Assembly: GCA_937124575.1 (NCBI GenBank)
Contig: CAKZKY010000118.1
Coordinates: forward strand, 1-47,634
Length of the DNA: 47,634 nt
From: an uncultured Pseudomonadota bacterium
Lineage (GTDB): Bacteria > Desulfobacterota > BSN033 > UBA1163
Reading direction: 5' to 3'
The notes beneath the pieces were generated by a model. That model saw only the letters and a list, made by a program, of their open reading frames with translations, was not told the DNA's origin and made no database searches. Position numbers and translations under genes: made by a program. Positions 7,897 through 16,881 of this stretch are shown piece after piece; position 1 is the first letter of the stretch, and each line of letters starts with the position of its first letter.

Positions 7897-8295
7897 ATGG
7901 TAACCCGATTAATGAGTAAACAAGAAGTGGAATATCCGATTTCCCAAGATCGACTCTATTACCGGATTGGGGAGGTAAGTCGAATTACAGGGATCAAGCC
8001 GCATGTCCTTCGTTACTGGGAGTCGGAGTTCAAAGTCATCAAGCCTCATAAAGGAGGATCGCTTCAGCGTCTCTACCGCAGAAAGGATCTCGACCTTATC
8101 CTGAAGATCAAAAAGCTTCTCTACGAGGAAGGGTTCACCATCTCAGGAGCAAAGAAGAAGATCAAAGAGCTTGAGCGCACAGAGCACAACAGGGTGAAAC
8201 TGAGGTTGGTTGAAAAGAGACCCAATGGAAAGGATCGAGAGCTCCTGTTGGCAATCCGAGAAGAGCTCAAAGGGATTCGACGATTGTTGGAATAG
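7897..8295 (+). CDS. MerR-family transcriptional regulator
   Basis: DNA-binding protein of 132 aa. The MerR winged helix-turn-helix occupies about residues 20-90: YYRIGEVSRITGIKPHVLRY, WESEF, then RLYRRKDLDLILKIKKLLYE and GFTISGAKKKI. A basic helical tail follows (about 95-132) and could be a dimerisation coiled coil. There are no Cys/His clusters, so metal sensing of the classic MerR type is unlikely. This short MerR protein directly after ihfA is a recurring arrangement in delta-type genomes (from memory), but its regulon is not established. The ATG is preceded by GAGGTGG. The last residues (LLLAIREELKGIRRLLE) are amphipathic. Confidence 0.9.
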   Translation: MVTRLMSKQEVEYPISQDRLYYRIGEVSRITGIKPHVLRYWESEFKVIKPHKGGSLQRLYRRKDLDLILKIKKLLYEEGFTISGAKKKIKELERTEHNRVKLRLVEKRPNGKDRELLLAIREELKGIRRLLE

Positions 8296-8390
8296 GTGTT
8301 CGATAAGGGGAGGTATGCATCCCATCCCATTCTTATTGCACACTGGACTTTTGGGGAGGAATTGAATATATATTGAAATATATGATTCAG

Positions 8391-8502
8391 GAATAATGGA
8401 TTATTGGAATAAGGGAGAGAGGAGTATTAAGGGCACCTAAAAATAAATATCCATTCTTTTTCACCCGATCTTCCAGTTTTTCATTATTTCATCATTCCAT
8501 TG
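8391..8502. repeat. Imperfect inverted repeat upstream of tRNA-Pro
   Basis: The 214-nt spacer 8296-8509 has no gene. GGAATAATGGATTATTGG near 8390-8407 is an imperfect inverted match to the segment around 8484-8501 (about 13 of 18 positions). The intervening DNA is AT-rich with no convincing promoter. Nothing else was recognised here. Confidence 0.35.
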
Positions 8503-8509
8503 TTTTTAT

Positions 8510-8588
<79 letters not shown>

Positions 8589-8605
8589 TTCCCTCTCGAT
8601 GATGT

Positions 8606-9361
8606 ATGACCAAGCCGTTCCGCATTTTAGTGACCAATGACGATGGCATTCATTCGAAAGGCATTCACGTATTAGCAAGGGCTCTCGAAGAAATTGGGGA
8701 AGTTTTCATCGTTGCTCCAGATCGGGAGAGGAGCGCCATTGCTCATTCTCTGACCTTGCATCGTCCTCTTCGAGCGGAAAGAATCAGGAAAAATGTCTAT
8801 GCGGTCGATGGGACTCCAGCCGATTGCGTCTATCTTGGGGTCAATGCCATTCTGCCCGGTCAGCCACAACTTGTCGTTTCAGGGATCAACCAGGGAGGAA
8901 ATTTGGGAGACGACGTGACCTATTCCGGAACGGTTTCGGCTGCCTTTGAAGGGACCCTCTTAGGGATTCCATCTTTTGCTATCTCTCTGGTTGCAAGGAG
9001 CCATTTCAAATTCAAAACGGCTGCTCGTTTTGCCCAGAGGGTAGCGCGCCATATCCTCGAGAAAGGACTTCCCAAAGATACCTTGCTCAATATCAACGTT
9101 CCCAATCTCGATGAAAGCGAGATCAAATCCTATAAAATCACTCAACAGGGGAGATGGACCCATAATGGAAGTGCAGTCGTGGAGAAGATGGACCCCCGCG
9201 GTAAAAAGTACTACTGGATCGGCGAAGGGCCGCTCATCTTCGATCAGAGGGGAGAGACGGATTACGAGGCAATATCCCATTCCTATATTTCCATCACTCC
9301 GCTCCACCTCGATATGACAAACTACTCATCCATCCATACGCTGAAGAAGTGGAGATTGTAA
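8606..9361 (+). CDS. surE: 5'/3'-nucleotidase SurE
   Basis: Metal-dependent nucleoside monophosphate phosphatase (survival protein E), cytoplasmic, 251 aa. The hallmark N-terminus [14 protein letters not shown] supplies the DD metal ligands, followed by [15 protein letters not shown], the substrate loop [11 protein letters not shown] and [20 protein letters not shown], which carries the remaining Asn/Ser ligands. The length is typical. The ATG at 8606 has no recognisable Shine-Dalgarno in the 19 nt between it and the tRNA-Pro CCA; other nearby ATGs are out of frame. It may be translated from a very short processed leader. Location after tRNA-Pro matches delta-type genomes as I remember them. 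Confidence 0.97.
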   Translation: MTKPFRILVTNDDGIHSKGIHVLARALEEIGEVFIVAPDRERSAIAHSLTLHRPLRAERIRKNVYAVDGTPADCVYLGVNAILPGQPQLVVSGINQGGNLGDDVTYSGTVSAAFEGTLLGIPSFAISLVARSHFKFKTAARFAQRVARHILEKGLPKDTLLNINVPNLDESEIKSYKITQQGRWTHNGSAVVEKMDPRGKKYYWIGEGPLIFDQRGETDYEAISHSYISITPLHLDMTNYSSIHTLKKWRL

Positions 9362-9394
9362 AAAGAGAAGAATCAATGATGAAGGAGGGAAGGA

Positions 9395-10495
9395 ATGATG
9401 ACGACACTTAGCATCATTAAAGCGGATATCGGAAGCATTGGAGGACATATCCAGCCAAGCGAGAAGCTGATGGCAGAGGTGCGAAATTTTGTGGCAGAAA
9501 AGGGAAAGGGGTTCGTCTCCGATTTCTTTGTGAGCCACACTGGGGATGATGTGGCCATCCTTTTCTCCCATGGATTGGGCAAAGGCAGTGAGAAGATTCA
9601 TCAGTTGGCATGGGATGCCTTTGTGGCAGGAACCAGAGTGGCAAAGGAGCAGGGGCTTTATGGAGCGGGCCAGGATCTGCTCAAAGACTCCTTCTCAGGC
9701 AATGTGAAAGGGATGGGCCCCGCTGTTGCAGAGATGGAATTTGAGGAGAGACCGAATGAGCCATTTCTCTTTTTCGCTGCAGACAAGACGGATCCTGGAG
9801 CCTATAATTTACCCCTCTATTTGGCTTTTGCGGATCCCATGTACAATGCCGGTTTGATCCTCAGCCCTTCGATGAACAAGGGGTTTAAGTTTGTCATTAT
9901 GGATGTCAGCTATACGGAAGGAGATCGAGTCATTGAATTGAATGCTCCTGAGGAGATCTACGATATCGCGGCTCTTCTAAGGGACAACCAACGGTTTGTG
10001 GTAGAAGCCATCTATTCACGAAACAACGGAGAGATCGCTGTGGCCGTAAGCACTACCCGACTTCATAATATCGCTGGGAAATATACAGGGAAGGACGATC
10101 CGGTGATGCTGGTGAGAGTTCAAGGGGCCTTTCCAGCCACTGGCGAAGTGCTTGCTCCATTTAATATTGGCCATTACGTGGCTGGGTTTATGAGGGGCAG
10201 TCATACAGGCCCACTCATGCCTGTAAAGATGAACTCATCCATCTCGTATTTCGATGGACCACCTGTGGTCTGTTGTCTTGCCTTCTGCGTCCATAAAGGG
10301 AAACTGACCGAACCGGCCGATGCCTTTGATCATCCCTACTGGGATTGGGTGAGGAATAAGGTTTCTCAAAAAGCGACCGACATGCGACAGCAGGGTTTTT
10401 CAGGAGCCGCCATGCTCCCTTATAATGAACTCGAATATGGCGGCATTGTTGAAAAGATGGGAATACTTGATAGAAAGTTCAAAGTACGGGTGTAA
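9395..10495 (+). CDS. fructose-1,6-bisphosphate aldolase/phosphatase (FBPA/P, type V FBPase)
   Basis: Bifunctional gluconeogenic enzyme that condenses the triose phosphates and hydrolyses FBP to fructose 6-phosphate in one active site; the family is known from archaea and some bacteria. Visible motifs: SIIKADIGSIGGH (metal-binding N-terminus), FVSHTGDDVAI, FFAADKTDPGAYNLPLY, and IAGKYTGKDDPVM. The last contains Tyr230 and Lys233, which become Tyr229/Lys232 if translation starts at the second ATG (9398); from memory those are the aldolase Tyr and Schiff-base Lys numbers in the archaeal enzymes. The length, 366 aa, is normal. GGAGG at 9384-9388 serves either ATG. A separate FBPase and aldolase lie 1.5-3 kb downstream. 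Confidence 0.93.
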   Translation: MMTTLSIIKADIGSIGGHIQPSEKLMAEVRNFVAEKGKGFVSDFFVSHTGDDVAILFSHGLGKGSEKIHQLAWDAFVAGTRVAKEQGLYGAGQDLLKDSFSGNVKGMGPAVAEMEFEERPNEPFLFFAADKTDPGAYNLPLYLAFADPMYNAGLILSPSMNKGFKFVIMDVSYTEGDRVIELNAPEEIYDIAALLRDNQRFVVEAIYSRNNGEIAVAVSTTRLHNIAGKYTGKDDPVMLVRVQGAFPATGEVLAPFNIGHYVAGFMRGSHTGPLMPVKMNSSISYFDGPPVVCCLAFCVHKGKLTEPADAFDHPYWDWVRNKVSQKATDMRQQGFSGAAMLPYNELEYGGIVEKMGILDRKFKVRV

Positions 10496-10617
10496 GAAAT
10501 TCCAAGGACCTAATCCCAAATTCCAAATAAGCACCAAGATACCAATTTTCAAGAAAGCATTTGAAGTATTGGAATTTGTGATTTGTTTGGGATTTGGATC
10601 ATCGGATTTAGAATTTC
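10496..10617. repeat. Long imperfect palindrome before miaB
   Basis: GAAATTC (10496-10502) pairs with GAATTTC (10611-10617); inside, AATCCCAAATTCCAAATA near 10513-10530 is complementary, with gaps, to the run around 10568-10594 (TATTGGAATTTG ... TTTGGGATT). The whole 122-nt segment could fold as one gapped hairpin. It has no U-tract at its end and no coding signal. The rest of the 172-nt spacer up to the miaB start is AT-rich. Confidence 0.6.
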
Positions 10618-10667
10618 ATTTTTATGTAATTTTTTGCAACGGTGAGGGTTACTTAGAGGAAACGTCA

Positions 10668-12002
10668 GTGGAGAAGAGAGTCTACATCGAAACCTATGGT
10701 TGTCAGATGAATGAGCATGACTCCGAGCGAATGCTTCGGCTCTTGGAAGGATCGTCCTATCAGGAGACCAATGACCCTCAGAAGGCAGACCTCATCATCA
10801 TCAATACCTGTAGTGTCCGAGAGAAACCGGAGCAGAAGCTCTATAGCGCCCTTGGAAGATTTAAAAGGTTAAAGCAGGCGAAGGGAACGATCATCGGAGT
10901 GACAGGTTGTGTTGCCCAACAGGAAGGAGAAAAATTATTCAACCGGATTCCTTACCTGGACATGGTTATTGGAACTCAAGCCATTCCAATGATACCGAAG
11001 ATTCTGCAACGGGTGGAGGTAGAAGGTGAGAAAGTATGTGAAACGAAGTTCGATGAAGAAGGGACCTATTTAAAAAAGGTTTTACCCTCAGGCCTCCCTG
11101 TTAAAGTTAAATCCTTTGTGACGATCATGCAGGGATGCGATCATTTCTGTTCATACTGCATTGTTCCCTATGTAAGAGGAAGGGAGAGAAGTCGGCCAAG
11201 CGCAGAGATTCTTGAAGAGATAAGCCATCTGGCAGCAAAGGGAGTGAAGGAGGTTTTTCTGCTTGGACAGAATGTGAACGGATATGGGAAAGGCTTAAAG
11301 GGAGAGATAGGCTTTCCAGAACTTCTTCGTCGTATTAATGAAATTGAAGGAATCGAACGAATCCGATTTACCACTTCGCATCCCAAGGATCTATCAGAAG
11401 ACCTCATCTGCGCCTTTTCAAGTCTCTCAAAACTCTGTGAACATATCCATCTTCCCTTTCAATCGGGATCCGATCGAATTTTGGAGAGGATGCACCGAGA
11501 TTACTCAAGGGCTCAATATCTTGAGAGAATTGAACGTTTGCGCGAGAAATGCTCTGGGATTGCCATCTCCGCTGATGTGATCGTCGGATTTCCTGGAGAG
11601 GGAGAGGAGGATTTCCATCAGACCTTGGACCTGATCGAGAGGGTTCGATTCGACGACCTCTTCTCTTTTAAATATTCACCCCGAAAGGGTACACAAGCGG
11701 CCCAGTTCGAGGGATCGGTTAAAGAGGAGATTAAACAGGGGCGATTGACCCTTCTTCAGACGATTCAGCGGGAGATCACCCTGCAGAAGAATCAAGCCTA
11801 TGAAGGCCGAACAGAGGAGGTTCTGGTAGAAGGCCGAAGCAAACAGAGCGAACAGGACCTAACTGGGAGAACCCGCACTAACAAAATTGTCAATTTTAAA
11901 GGTGATTCGAACCTCATTGGTCAACTGATTTCGGTTAAGATCACAAAGGGTTACGCTCATTCCCTCAGGGGCGAGATCTTGGCTCCTGAGGCGGTTCATT
12001 AA
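10668..12002 (+). CDS. miaB: tRNA-2-methylthio-N6-dimethylallyladenosine synthase
   Basis: Radical SAM methylthiotransferase that converts i6A37 to ms2i6A37 in tRNAs reading U-starting codons. With GTG at 10668 as start (444 aa, standard length) the N-terminal UPF0004 domain has the three cluster cysteines C12 (ETYGCQMNEHDSE), C48 (NTCSVRE) and C81 (GCVAQQEGE). The radical SAM motif CDHFCSYC gives C157, C161 and C164. A C-terminal TRAM domain (about 375-444) binds RNA. AGAGGAA lies about 9 nt before the GTG. The frame is open further upstream, but that part is palindromic spacer. It separates the two halves of the FBP-metabolising gene group; no functional link is evident. Confidence 0.96.
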   Translation: MEKRVYIETYGCQMNEHDSERMLRLLEGSSYQETNDPQKADLIIINTCSVREKPEQKLYSALGRFKRLKQAKGTIIGVTGCVAQQEGEKLFNRIPYLDMVIGTQAIPMIPKILQRVEVEGEKVCETKFDEEGTYLKKVLPSGLPVKVKSFVTIMQGCDHFCSYCIVPYVRGRERSRPSAEILEEISHLAAKGVKEVFLLGQNVNGYGKGLKGEIGFPELLRRINEIEGIERIRFTTSHPKDLSEDLICAFSSLSKLCEHIHLPFQSGSDRILERMHRDYSRAQYLERIERLREKCSGIAISADVIVGFPGEGEEDFHQTLDLIERVRFDDLFSFKYSPRKGTQAAQFEGSVKEEIKQGRLTLLQTIQREITLQKNQAYEGRTEEVLVEGRSKQSEQDLTGRTRTNKIVNFKGDSNLIGQLISVKITKGYAHSLRGEILAPEAVH

Positions 12003-12026
12003 GATTCAAAAACAGAGGGAAATGAC

Positions 12027-13016
12027 ATGTATCGATTTGAGCAGACTTTTATGAATTTTCTCCTTCAACACCAGGAGAGACATAAACGGACCTACCATTT
12101 TCTTATCCTGATGGACGCCTTGATCAGTTCGGCCAAGCATATCCAACATTATTATCTCACGGGGGCCTTGAAGGGAAATCTCGACTCAGCGGAAGATGTC
12201 AATGTCCAGGGTGAGGATGTCATGCGAATGGATCGAATAGCCCAAGAGGTGACGCTCTACTATCTAAAATCCTCAGGTCGGGTCATTCATGCGATCAGTG
12301 AAGAGTCCGATGAAATCATCCCCATCCATCCTGAGGGTGGACGTTATTTCGTCTATTTTGACCCCCTGGATGGCTCTTCCAACATTCCCCATGGTCTACC
12401 AGTGGGTTTTTTATTCGGTATTGCCAAACGAAATCTCGATGGGCCTGAGGACGGTCATCTAAGAGCAGGAAAGGATTATATTGCAGCGGGGATGTTTGTG
12501 ATCCCAACCGGCACATTCACCCTTGGGCTCAAAGAGGCAGGAGCATGGAGGTTTCATATTGACGAGACCATGACATTTGTCCGACCGACACGGATCTGGT
12601 TACCTGAAGATATGAAGAACTGGGAATTGTCATTTAACGCTTCCAATCGGCATACATATGCGGAGCGGGTTCAGAAATGGATTCTGGAAAATGAGAGCCG
12701 ATATGCCTTTCGATACCTGGGTGCGTTGGCCGGAGATTTTCACAGAGTCCTGTCCAACGGTGGCATGTTTATGTATCCTGCCATTGTCAATCATCCTAAT
12801 CCGAAAAAGAATCGTCCCGAAGGTAAATTGCGCCTGATGTATGAGGCGGCGGTTGTTGCCTTCATCTGCCGTGAAGCAGGAGGGGCGGCAGTCAATGAAG
12901 AAGGAATCCCTATTCTCGATATCCAACCAACCAAACACCACCAGCGGACAGCCCTCTATGTCGGATCAAAAAGATTGGTCGATGATATTACAAAAGTCTT
13001 AAAGGAGAAAGGGTAA
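12027..13016 (+). CDS. fbp: fructose-1,6-bisphosphatase class I
   Basis: Mg-dependent gluconeogenic phosphatase of 329 aa (typical 320-340). Diagnostic segments are ISEESDEII (metal-binding acidic pair), YFDPLDGSSNI (metal and phosphate site), RYLGALAGDFHRVL, NGGMFMYPA and GKLRLMYEAAVVAFICREAGG. The AMP-site region at the N-terminus is not clearly conserved, so allosteric AMP control cannot be judged. The ATG follows AGAGGGA with about 6 nt spacing. It lies 24 nt after miaB and 46 nt before the aldolase gene, so the three are probably one transcription unit. The window therefore contains two unrelated FBP phosphatases within 3 kb. Confidence 0.96.
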   Translation: MYRFEQTFMNFLLQHQERHKRTYHFLILMDALISSAKHIQHYYLTGALKGNLDSAEDVNVQGEDVMRMDRIAQEVTLYYLKSSGRVIHAISEESDEIIPIHPEGGRYFVYFDPLDGSSNIPHGLPVGFLFGIAKRNLDGPEDGHLRAGKDYIAAGMFVIPTGTFTLGLKEAGAWRFHIDETMTFVRPTRIWLPEDMKNWELSFNASNRHTYAERVQKWILENESRYAFRYLGALAGDFHRVLSNGGMFMYPAIVNHPNPKKNRPEGKLRLMYEAAVVAFICREAGGAAVNEEGIPILDIQPTKHHQRTALYVGSKRLVDDITKVLKEKG

Positions 13017-13062
13017 GAGATATTGATTGACTTACTTCCTTCCGTCACAAAAAGGAGAGACC

Positions 13063-14355
13063 ATGGCAAAAACAGAGATATCTAAAAAGGATTTTGAAAA
13101 AGCGCTCCAGGTTGGACGTCCCCCTAACATCCAGAGACTTTTTCCCAATTCAAGGGCATTGATCGTGAGCGGAAAGGTGATTGACCGTGCCATGAGGGCC
13201 AAAGGCAAGGCCATGGCCATGGCCGCAAATGCGAGAAACCAACTGATCATTCGGGGAGTGCTCCAGGCTGCGCAGAAGGCCAATGCCGCTGTCATCATTG
13301 AGATCGCTAAATCTGAAGGAGGCACAAAGGCCTATTGTGCGGTGAACTACTGGAATATGGCTACGTTCGTCGATGCGATCTGTAACGAGTTAGGGATTAC
13401 CATTCCCGTTGCCATCCATGCAGACCATTATGGAATCCGGAGCGAAAAGGATCTCTCCGCAGCCAAAGTGGAGATCCCCAGTTTCTTCGAGGCCGGCATG
13501 ACCTCGATCGCGATTGACGCCTCCCATCTCCCAGATGACCAGAATTTATTGGCCAATATCGCCATTCATCCCTACATCCCCCCATGGGCAGGCCTTGAAA
13601 CGGAGGTGGGAGAGATCAAGGGCGAGCAGGGACTTTCCACGGTAGAAGAGGCGCTCTTTCTCATCCAGGGCTTGAATGCACATGATATCTTCCCTGACTG
13701 GATTGCCTTAAATAATGGGACGACCCATGGCATTGAGGAGAAGGATTCTGGAATCCAGGTTCAATTGACCGCAGACATCCACAGGGCCTTGGAGAAGTAC
13801 CAGATTTCAGGTGCCCAGCATGGAACCTCGGGCAACAGTTCTGAGAGGCTTCGTCAGATCGTTCAAAAAACCCAAACGACTAAAGCCAATGTGGCCACAG
13901 CCCTTCAGATGATCTCTTGGGGCGTCCAGGTGAATGATTACGGAAATGCGATCCTTGATGCAAATGGGAACTTTAGCAAAGTGGAAGGGGAAGGGATGAC
14001 CGAAGAGTTATGGGCAGAGATGGTGTCGTATGCTCAAACGAAAAACTGGAAGAAAGGGGATTATAAGAATCTGAATCTTCCATTTGAAAATAAACTTTTC
14101 GCCCAGCCCAAAGAGATCAGAGATCGGATGGCTAAAGGTGTTGAAGAATTCGCTTATAGAATGATGACCGAAGTCTTTAACTGTCAGGATACTGCCCCTT
14201 ATGCCATTGAGGCCATTTTGCAGAGAGGCTCCTATGATCTCGGTCCTAAAGCGACGCGCATCGAAGATCCTTCCGATTGGACCGAAGGCAAGATCGTCGA
14301 ACGGGCCTCTGGCCTGGTAAGCGATAAAGGACCTGCTGGCAAATTTGATGATTAA
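13063..14355 (+). CDS. fba: divergent class II fructose-bisphosphate aldolase
   Basis: Predicted zinc-dependent aldolase acting on fructose 1,6-bisphosphate, 430 aa, longer than the 300-360 aa typical of E. coli-like enzymes. Family features: IHADHYGI (residues 118-125; H119, D121, H122 as metal/catalytic residues), ETEVGEIKGEQG (about 179-190; Glu metal ligand), NNGTTHG (217-223) and AQHGTSGNS (251-259; His metal ligand and phosphate loop). The motif that is usually N-I-D-T-D is NVATA here (276-280), so the conserved Asp is absent. Substrate preference may therefore differ; another ketose bisphosphate is possible. The ATG at 13063 follows AAAGGAGAG; an upstream in-frame start at 13027 lacks such a site. 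Adjacent to fbp, supporting a gluconeogenic role. Confidence 0.85.
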   Translation: MAKTEISKKDFEKALQVGRPPNIQRLFPNSRALIVSGKVIDRAMRAKGKAMAMAANARNQLIIRGVLQAAQKANAAVIIEIAKSEGGTKAYCAVNYWNMATFVDAICNELGITIPVAIHADHYGIRSEKDLSAAKVEIPSFFEAGMTSIAIDASHLPDDQNLLANIAIHPYIPPWAGLETEVGEIKGEQGLSTVEEALFLIQGLNAHDIFPDWIALNNGTTHGIEEKDSGIQVQLTADIHRALEKYQISGAQHGTSGNSSERLRQIVQKTQTTKANVATALQMISWGVQVNDYGNAILDANGNFSKVEGEGMTEELWAEMVSYAQTKNWKKGDYKNLNLPFENKLFAQPKEIRDRMAKGVEEFAYRMMTEVFNCQDTAPYAIEAILQRGSYDLGPKATRIEDPSDWTEGKIVERASGLVSDKGPAGKFDD

Positions 14356-14367
14356 GAAATAGGAAGA

Positions 14368-15690
14368 TCAGGCCTTTACGATCTTATTCTTCCACTGCTT
14401 CATCCCTTTTGTCACATTCCGAGTGTCGATGATCAGTGGTGCGTGCTTTACCACCCATTTATAATCCACCGAGCTATGGTCTGTTACGATGACAGCGGCA
14501 TCGATTCGGCGAAGCAAAGAGCTGGTTAAGGAGACAGATTTAAGTTTGAAGGTGTATTTCCGGAAAGATGGCAGAACCGGAATAAAGGGGTCGTGATAGA
14601 GAAGGGTAGCCCCTTTATTTTGAAGCAGATCCATGATGGCCAGTGCAGGGGATTCACGCGCATCATCCACGTCCTTCTTATAGGCAATCCCAAGGATCAG
14701 TATTTTAGATCCCTTTAAGCTCTTCCCATGTCTGTTGAGCCCGTCTTGAATCTTGGAAACCACATAGTAAGGGACATGGACATTGATCTCTCCAGCAAGC
14801 AGGATGAATTTTGTCGAAAAATCATATTCCTGTGCCTTCCAGGAGAGGTAGTAGGGGTCAATGGGGATGCAATGGCCTCCCATTCCAGGACCTGGATAGA
14901 AGGGGGTAAATCCAAATGGCTTTGTGCTGGCGGCCTCAATCACCTCCCAGATATCGATTCCCATTCGATCCGAAAGAATCTTCAACTCATTGACCAGTGC
15001 AATATTGACGCTTCGATAGATATTTTCGAGCAGTTTGGTCAGTTCGGCAACACGGGGCGATGAGACCGGAACGATCTTTTGGATGGCCTGGCCATAGAGC
15101 GCGGTAGCCGTTTTTTTACAGGACGGAGTGACTCCGGAGACCACCTTTGGGATCTGGGAGGTTGTAAAGCTTTTATTACCAGGGTCTTCTCTTTCTGGAG
15201 AATAGCCAAGAAAGAAGTCTCTTCCCACTTTCAAGCCTGTTGATTTCAGTTTGGGCAAAACCAACTCTTCTGTTGTGCCGGGATAGGTGGTGCTTTCCAG
15301 AACAATCAATTGTCCTCTTCTCAGAGAGGACCGAATCGTATCGGTGGTCTTTTCAATATATTGGAGGTCGGGTTCTTTCTTCTCCGTTAATGGTGTTGGG
15401 ACACAGATAAGTATGCAATCCGGTTCTTGGAGACGCGAGAAATCATCTGTCGCATCGAATTGACCTTTTTTGACGAAAGATGCAAGCTGAGAAGAAGGGA
15501 TGGTTTTGATATAACTGCGGCCCCTCTTCAAGGTAGAGACCTTTTTTGAATCGACATCGAATCCCAAAACCTGATAGCCAACTTCGCAAAACCGCAAGAC
15601 CAGAGGAAGGCCCACATAGCCAAGTCCAATGACGCCAATCAAGGCTCTTTTTTGAATTATCTTCTCAATAAGTTGGTCCGCCTTTTTCAT
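14368..15690 (-). CDS. nucleotide-sugar 6-dehydrogenase (WbpA/UDP-GlcNAc dehydrogenase type)
   Basis: NAD-dependent oxidation of a UDP-hexose to the uronic acid, cytoplasmic, for surface polysaccharide. About 440 aa. N-terminal Rossmann motif IGVIGLGYVGLPL, then FDVDSKKV, CVPTPL, ESTTYPGTTEE, GYSPEREDPG, the central LLENIYRSVNIALVNEL helix, and the catalytic cysteine in GPGMGGHCIPIDPYYL; the C-terminal domain has ILGIAYKKDVDDARESPA. The residues around the Cys resemble UDP-GlcNAc dehydrogenases (WbpA) more than UDP-glucose dehydrogenases. The ATG overlaps the upstream stop as ATGA; an in-frame GTG two codons earlier (15696) is the alternative. It is translationally coupled to the aminotransferase gene. 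Confidence 0.92.
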   Translation of the reverse strand: MKKADQLIEKIIQKRALIGVIGLGYVGLPLVLRFCEVGYQVLGFDVDSKKVSTLKRGRSYIKTIPSSQLASFVKKGQFDATDDFSRLQEPDCILICVPTPLTEKKEPDLQYIEKTTDTIRSSLRRGQLIVLESTTYPGTTEELVLPKLKSTGLKVGRDFFLGYSPEREDPGNKSFTTSQIPKVVSGVTPSCKKTATALYGQAIQKIVPVSSPRVAELTKLLENIYRSVNIALVNELKILSDRMGIDIWEVIEAASTKPFGFTPFYPGPGMGGHCIPIDPYYLSWKAQEYDFSTKFILLAGEINVHVPYYVVSKIQDGLNRHGKSLKGSKILILGIAYKKDVDDARESPALAIMDLLQNKGATLLYHDPFIPVLPSFRKYTFKLKSVSLTSSLLRRIDAAVIVTDHSSVDYKWVVKHAPLIIDTRNVTKGMKQWKNKIVKA

Positions 15691-16841
15691 CTCCACAACA
15701 TTCCATGATTTCGATAGAAGGTTTTAATCCGGTCTACGACCCTCTCCTGTTGTGCTTCGGTCAATTCAGGATAGATCGGTAAGGCCAATGTTTCTCCTGA
15801 TGCCTTTTCAGCAACAGGGAAATCTCCTTGACGATAGTTTAAAAAAGAGAAACATTCCTGCAGATGGAGAGGGAGAGGATAATAGATATCTGTTCCGATT
15901 CCTTCTTCTGAAAGGAATTTTTGAAGCGGATCTCTCTTCGGGACACGGATGACATATTGATTGAAGATATGGCGATTTTGATACTGGATGGCTGGAAGTT
16001 TCAACGCCTCCATGTTCGAACAAATATCCTGAAAGAGCTCTCCATATTTTTGAGCATGCCTCTGTCTTGCCTCTGTCCATTTTTCAAGGTATCTGAATTT
16101 CACAAGAAGAATGGCAGCTTGAATCGTATCGAGACGGCTATTGATCCCAATCCATTTATGATAGTATTTTGGCTGACTTCCATGGACCCTCAGAAGCCGA
16201 ACCTTTTCTGCCAAAGTGGGATCATTGGTCACAACCATTCCCGCATCGCCAAAAGCTCCTAAATTCTTTGTGGGATAGAAGGAGAAACATCCCAGATTCC
16301 CCATCTGACCGGCTCTTCGGCCTGTTGAACTGGAATTGGGATGATATTCTGAGCCCAAGGCCTGAGCGGCATCTTCGATCACAGGGATCTGTTTCGCATT
16401 CGAAATCTGCAAGATCGGATCCATATCTGCACACTGCCCAAAGAGATGGACAGGTATGATCGCTTTTGTTTTTGGGGTGATCTTTTCTTCAATTTTCGTA
16501 GGATCAATATTGTAAGTGTCGGAATCGATATCGACAAAGACCGGGATTGCTCCAATACGCGAGACGGAACCGGCCGTTGCGAAGAAAGTGAAGGGGGGCA
16601 TGATCACTTCATCTCCGGGTCCGATCCCTAATGCCATGAGAGCGAGCAAAAGAGCATCCGATCCTGAGGCGACTCCAATCGCATATTGGGTCTGACAGTA
16701 TTGAGCGATTGTCTTTTCCAGAGTTTGTACCTGGGGTCCCATGATGAACTGCTGGGTTTCAAAGACTTCATCAATGGCCGATTGGATATCATTTTTCAGA
16801 GAGAGGGATTGAGATTTGAGATCAAAAAAGGGAACTTTCAT
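15687..16841 (-). CDS. DegT/DnrJ/EryC1/StrS-family sugar aminotransferase (WbpE-like)
   Basis: PLP-dependent aminotransferase for nucleotide-sugar precursors, 384 aa. Motifs: VPFFDLKSQ at the N-terminus, ASGSDALLLALMALGIGPGD (phosphate-binding loop), VIEDAAQALG (Asp contacting the PLP pyridine), and SFYPTKNLGAFGDAG with the Schiff-base lysine; C-terminal RLDTIQAAIL. The start ATG lies at the beginning of a unit with its own candidate promoter. Together with the WbpA-like gene it provides two of the steps toward UDP-2,3-diacetamido uronic acids known from Pseudomonas (WbpA and WbpE). The intervening oxidoreductase (WbpB) and acetyltransferase (WbpD) are not in this window, so the pathway assignment is inference. 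Confidence 0.9.
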   Translation of the reverse strand: MKVPFFDLKSQSLSLKNDIQSAIDEVFETQQFIMGPQVQTLEKTIAQYCQTQYAIGVASGSDALLLALMALGIGPGDEVIMPPFTFFATAGSVSRIGAIPVFVDIDSDTYNIDPTKIEEKITPKTKAIIPVHLFGQCADMDPILQISNAKQIPVIEDAAQALGSEYHPNSSSTGRRAGQMGNLGCFSFYPTKNLGAFGDAGMVVTNDPTLAEKVRLLRVHGSQPKYYHKWIGINSRLDTIQAAILLVKFRYLEKWTEARQRHAQKYGELFQDICSNMEALKLPAIQYQNRHIFNQYVIRVPKRDPLQKFLSEEGIGTDIYYPLPLHLQECFSFLNYRQGDFPVAEKASGETLALPIYPELTEAQQERVVDRIKTFYRNHGMLWR

Positions 16842-16881
16842 TTATAGGATTCTCCAATTTTTAGGCAAAGATACGGACTTG

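Noticed and set aside
10425-10667. In-frame upstream extension of miaB overlapping the FBPA/P gene
   Set aside because: It would place a long palindromic spacer in the protein; GTG 10668 gives the standard MiaB length and N-terminus.
13027-13062. Alternative fba start at 13027
   Set aside because: AAAGGAGAG sits directly before ATG 13063, inside the longer reading.
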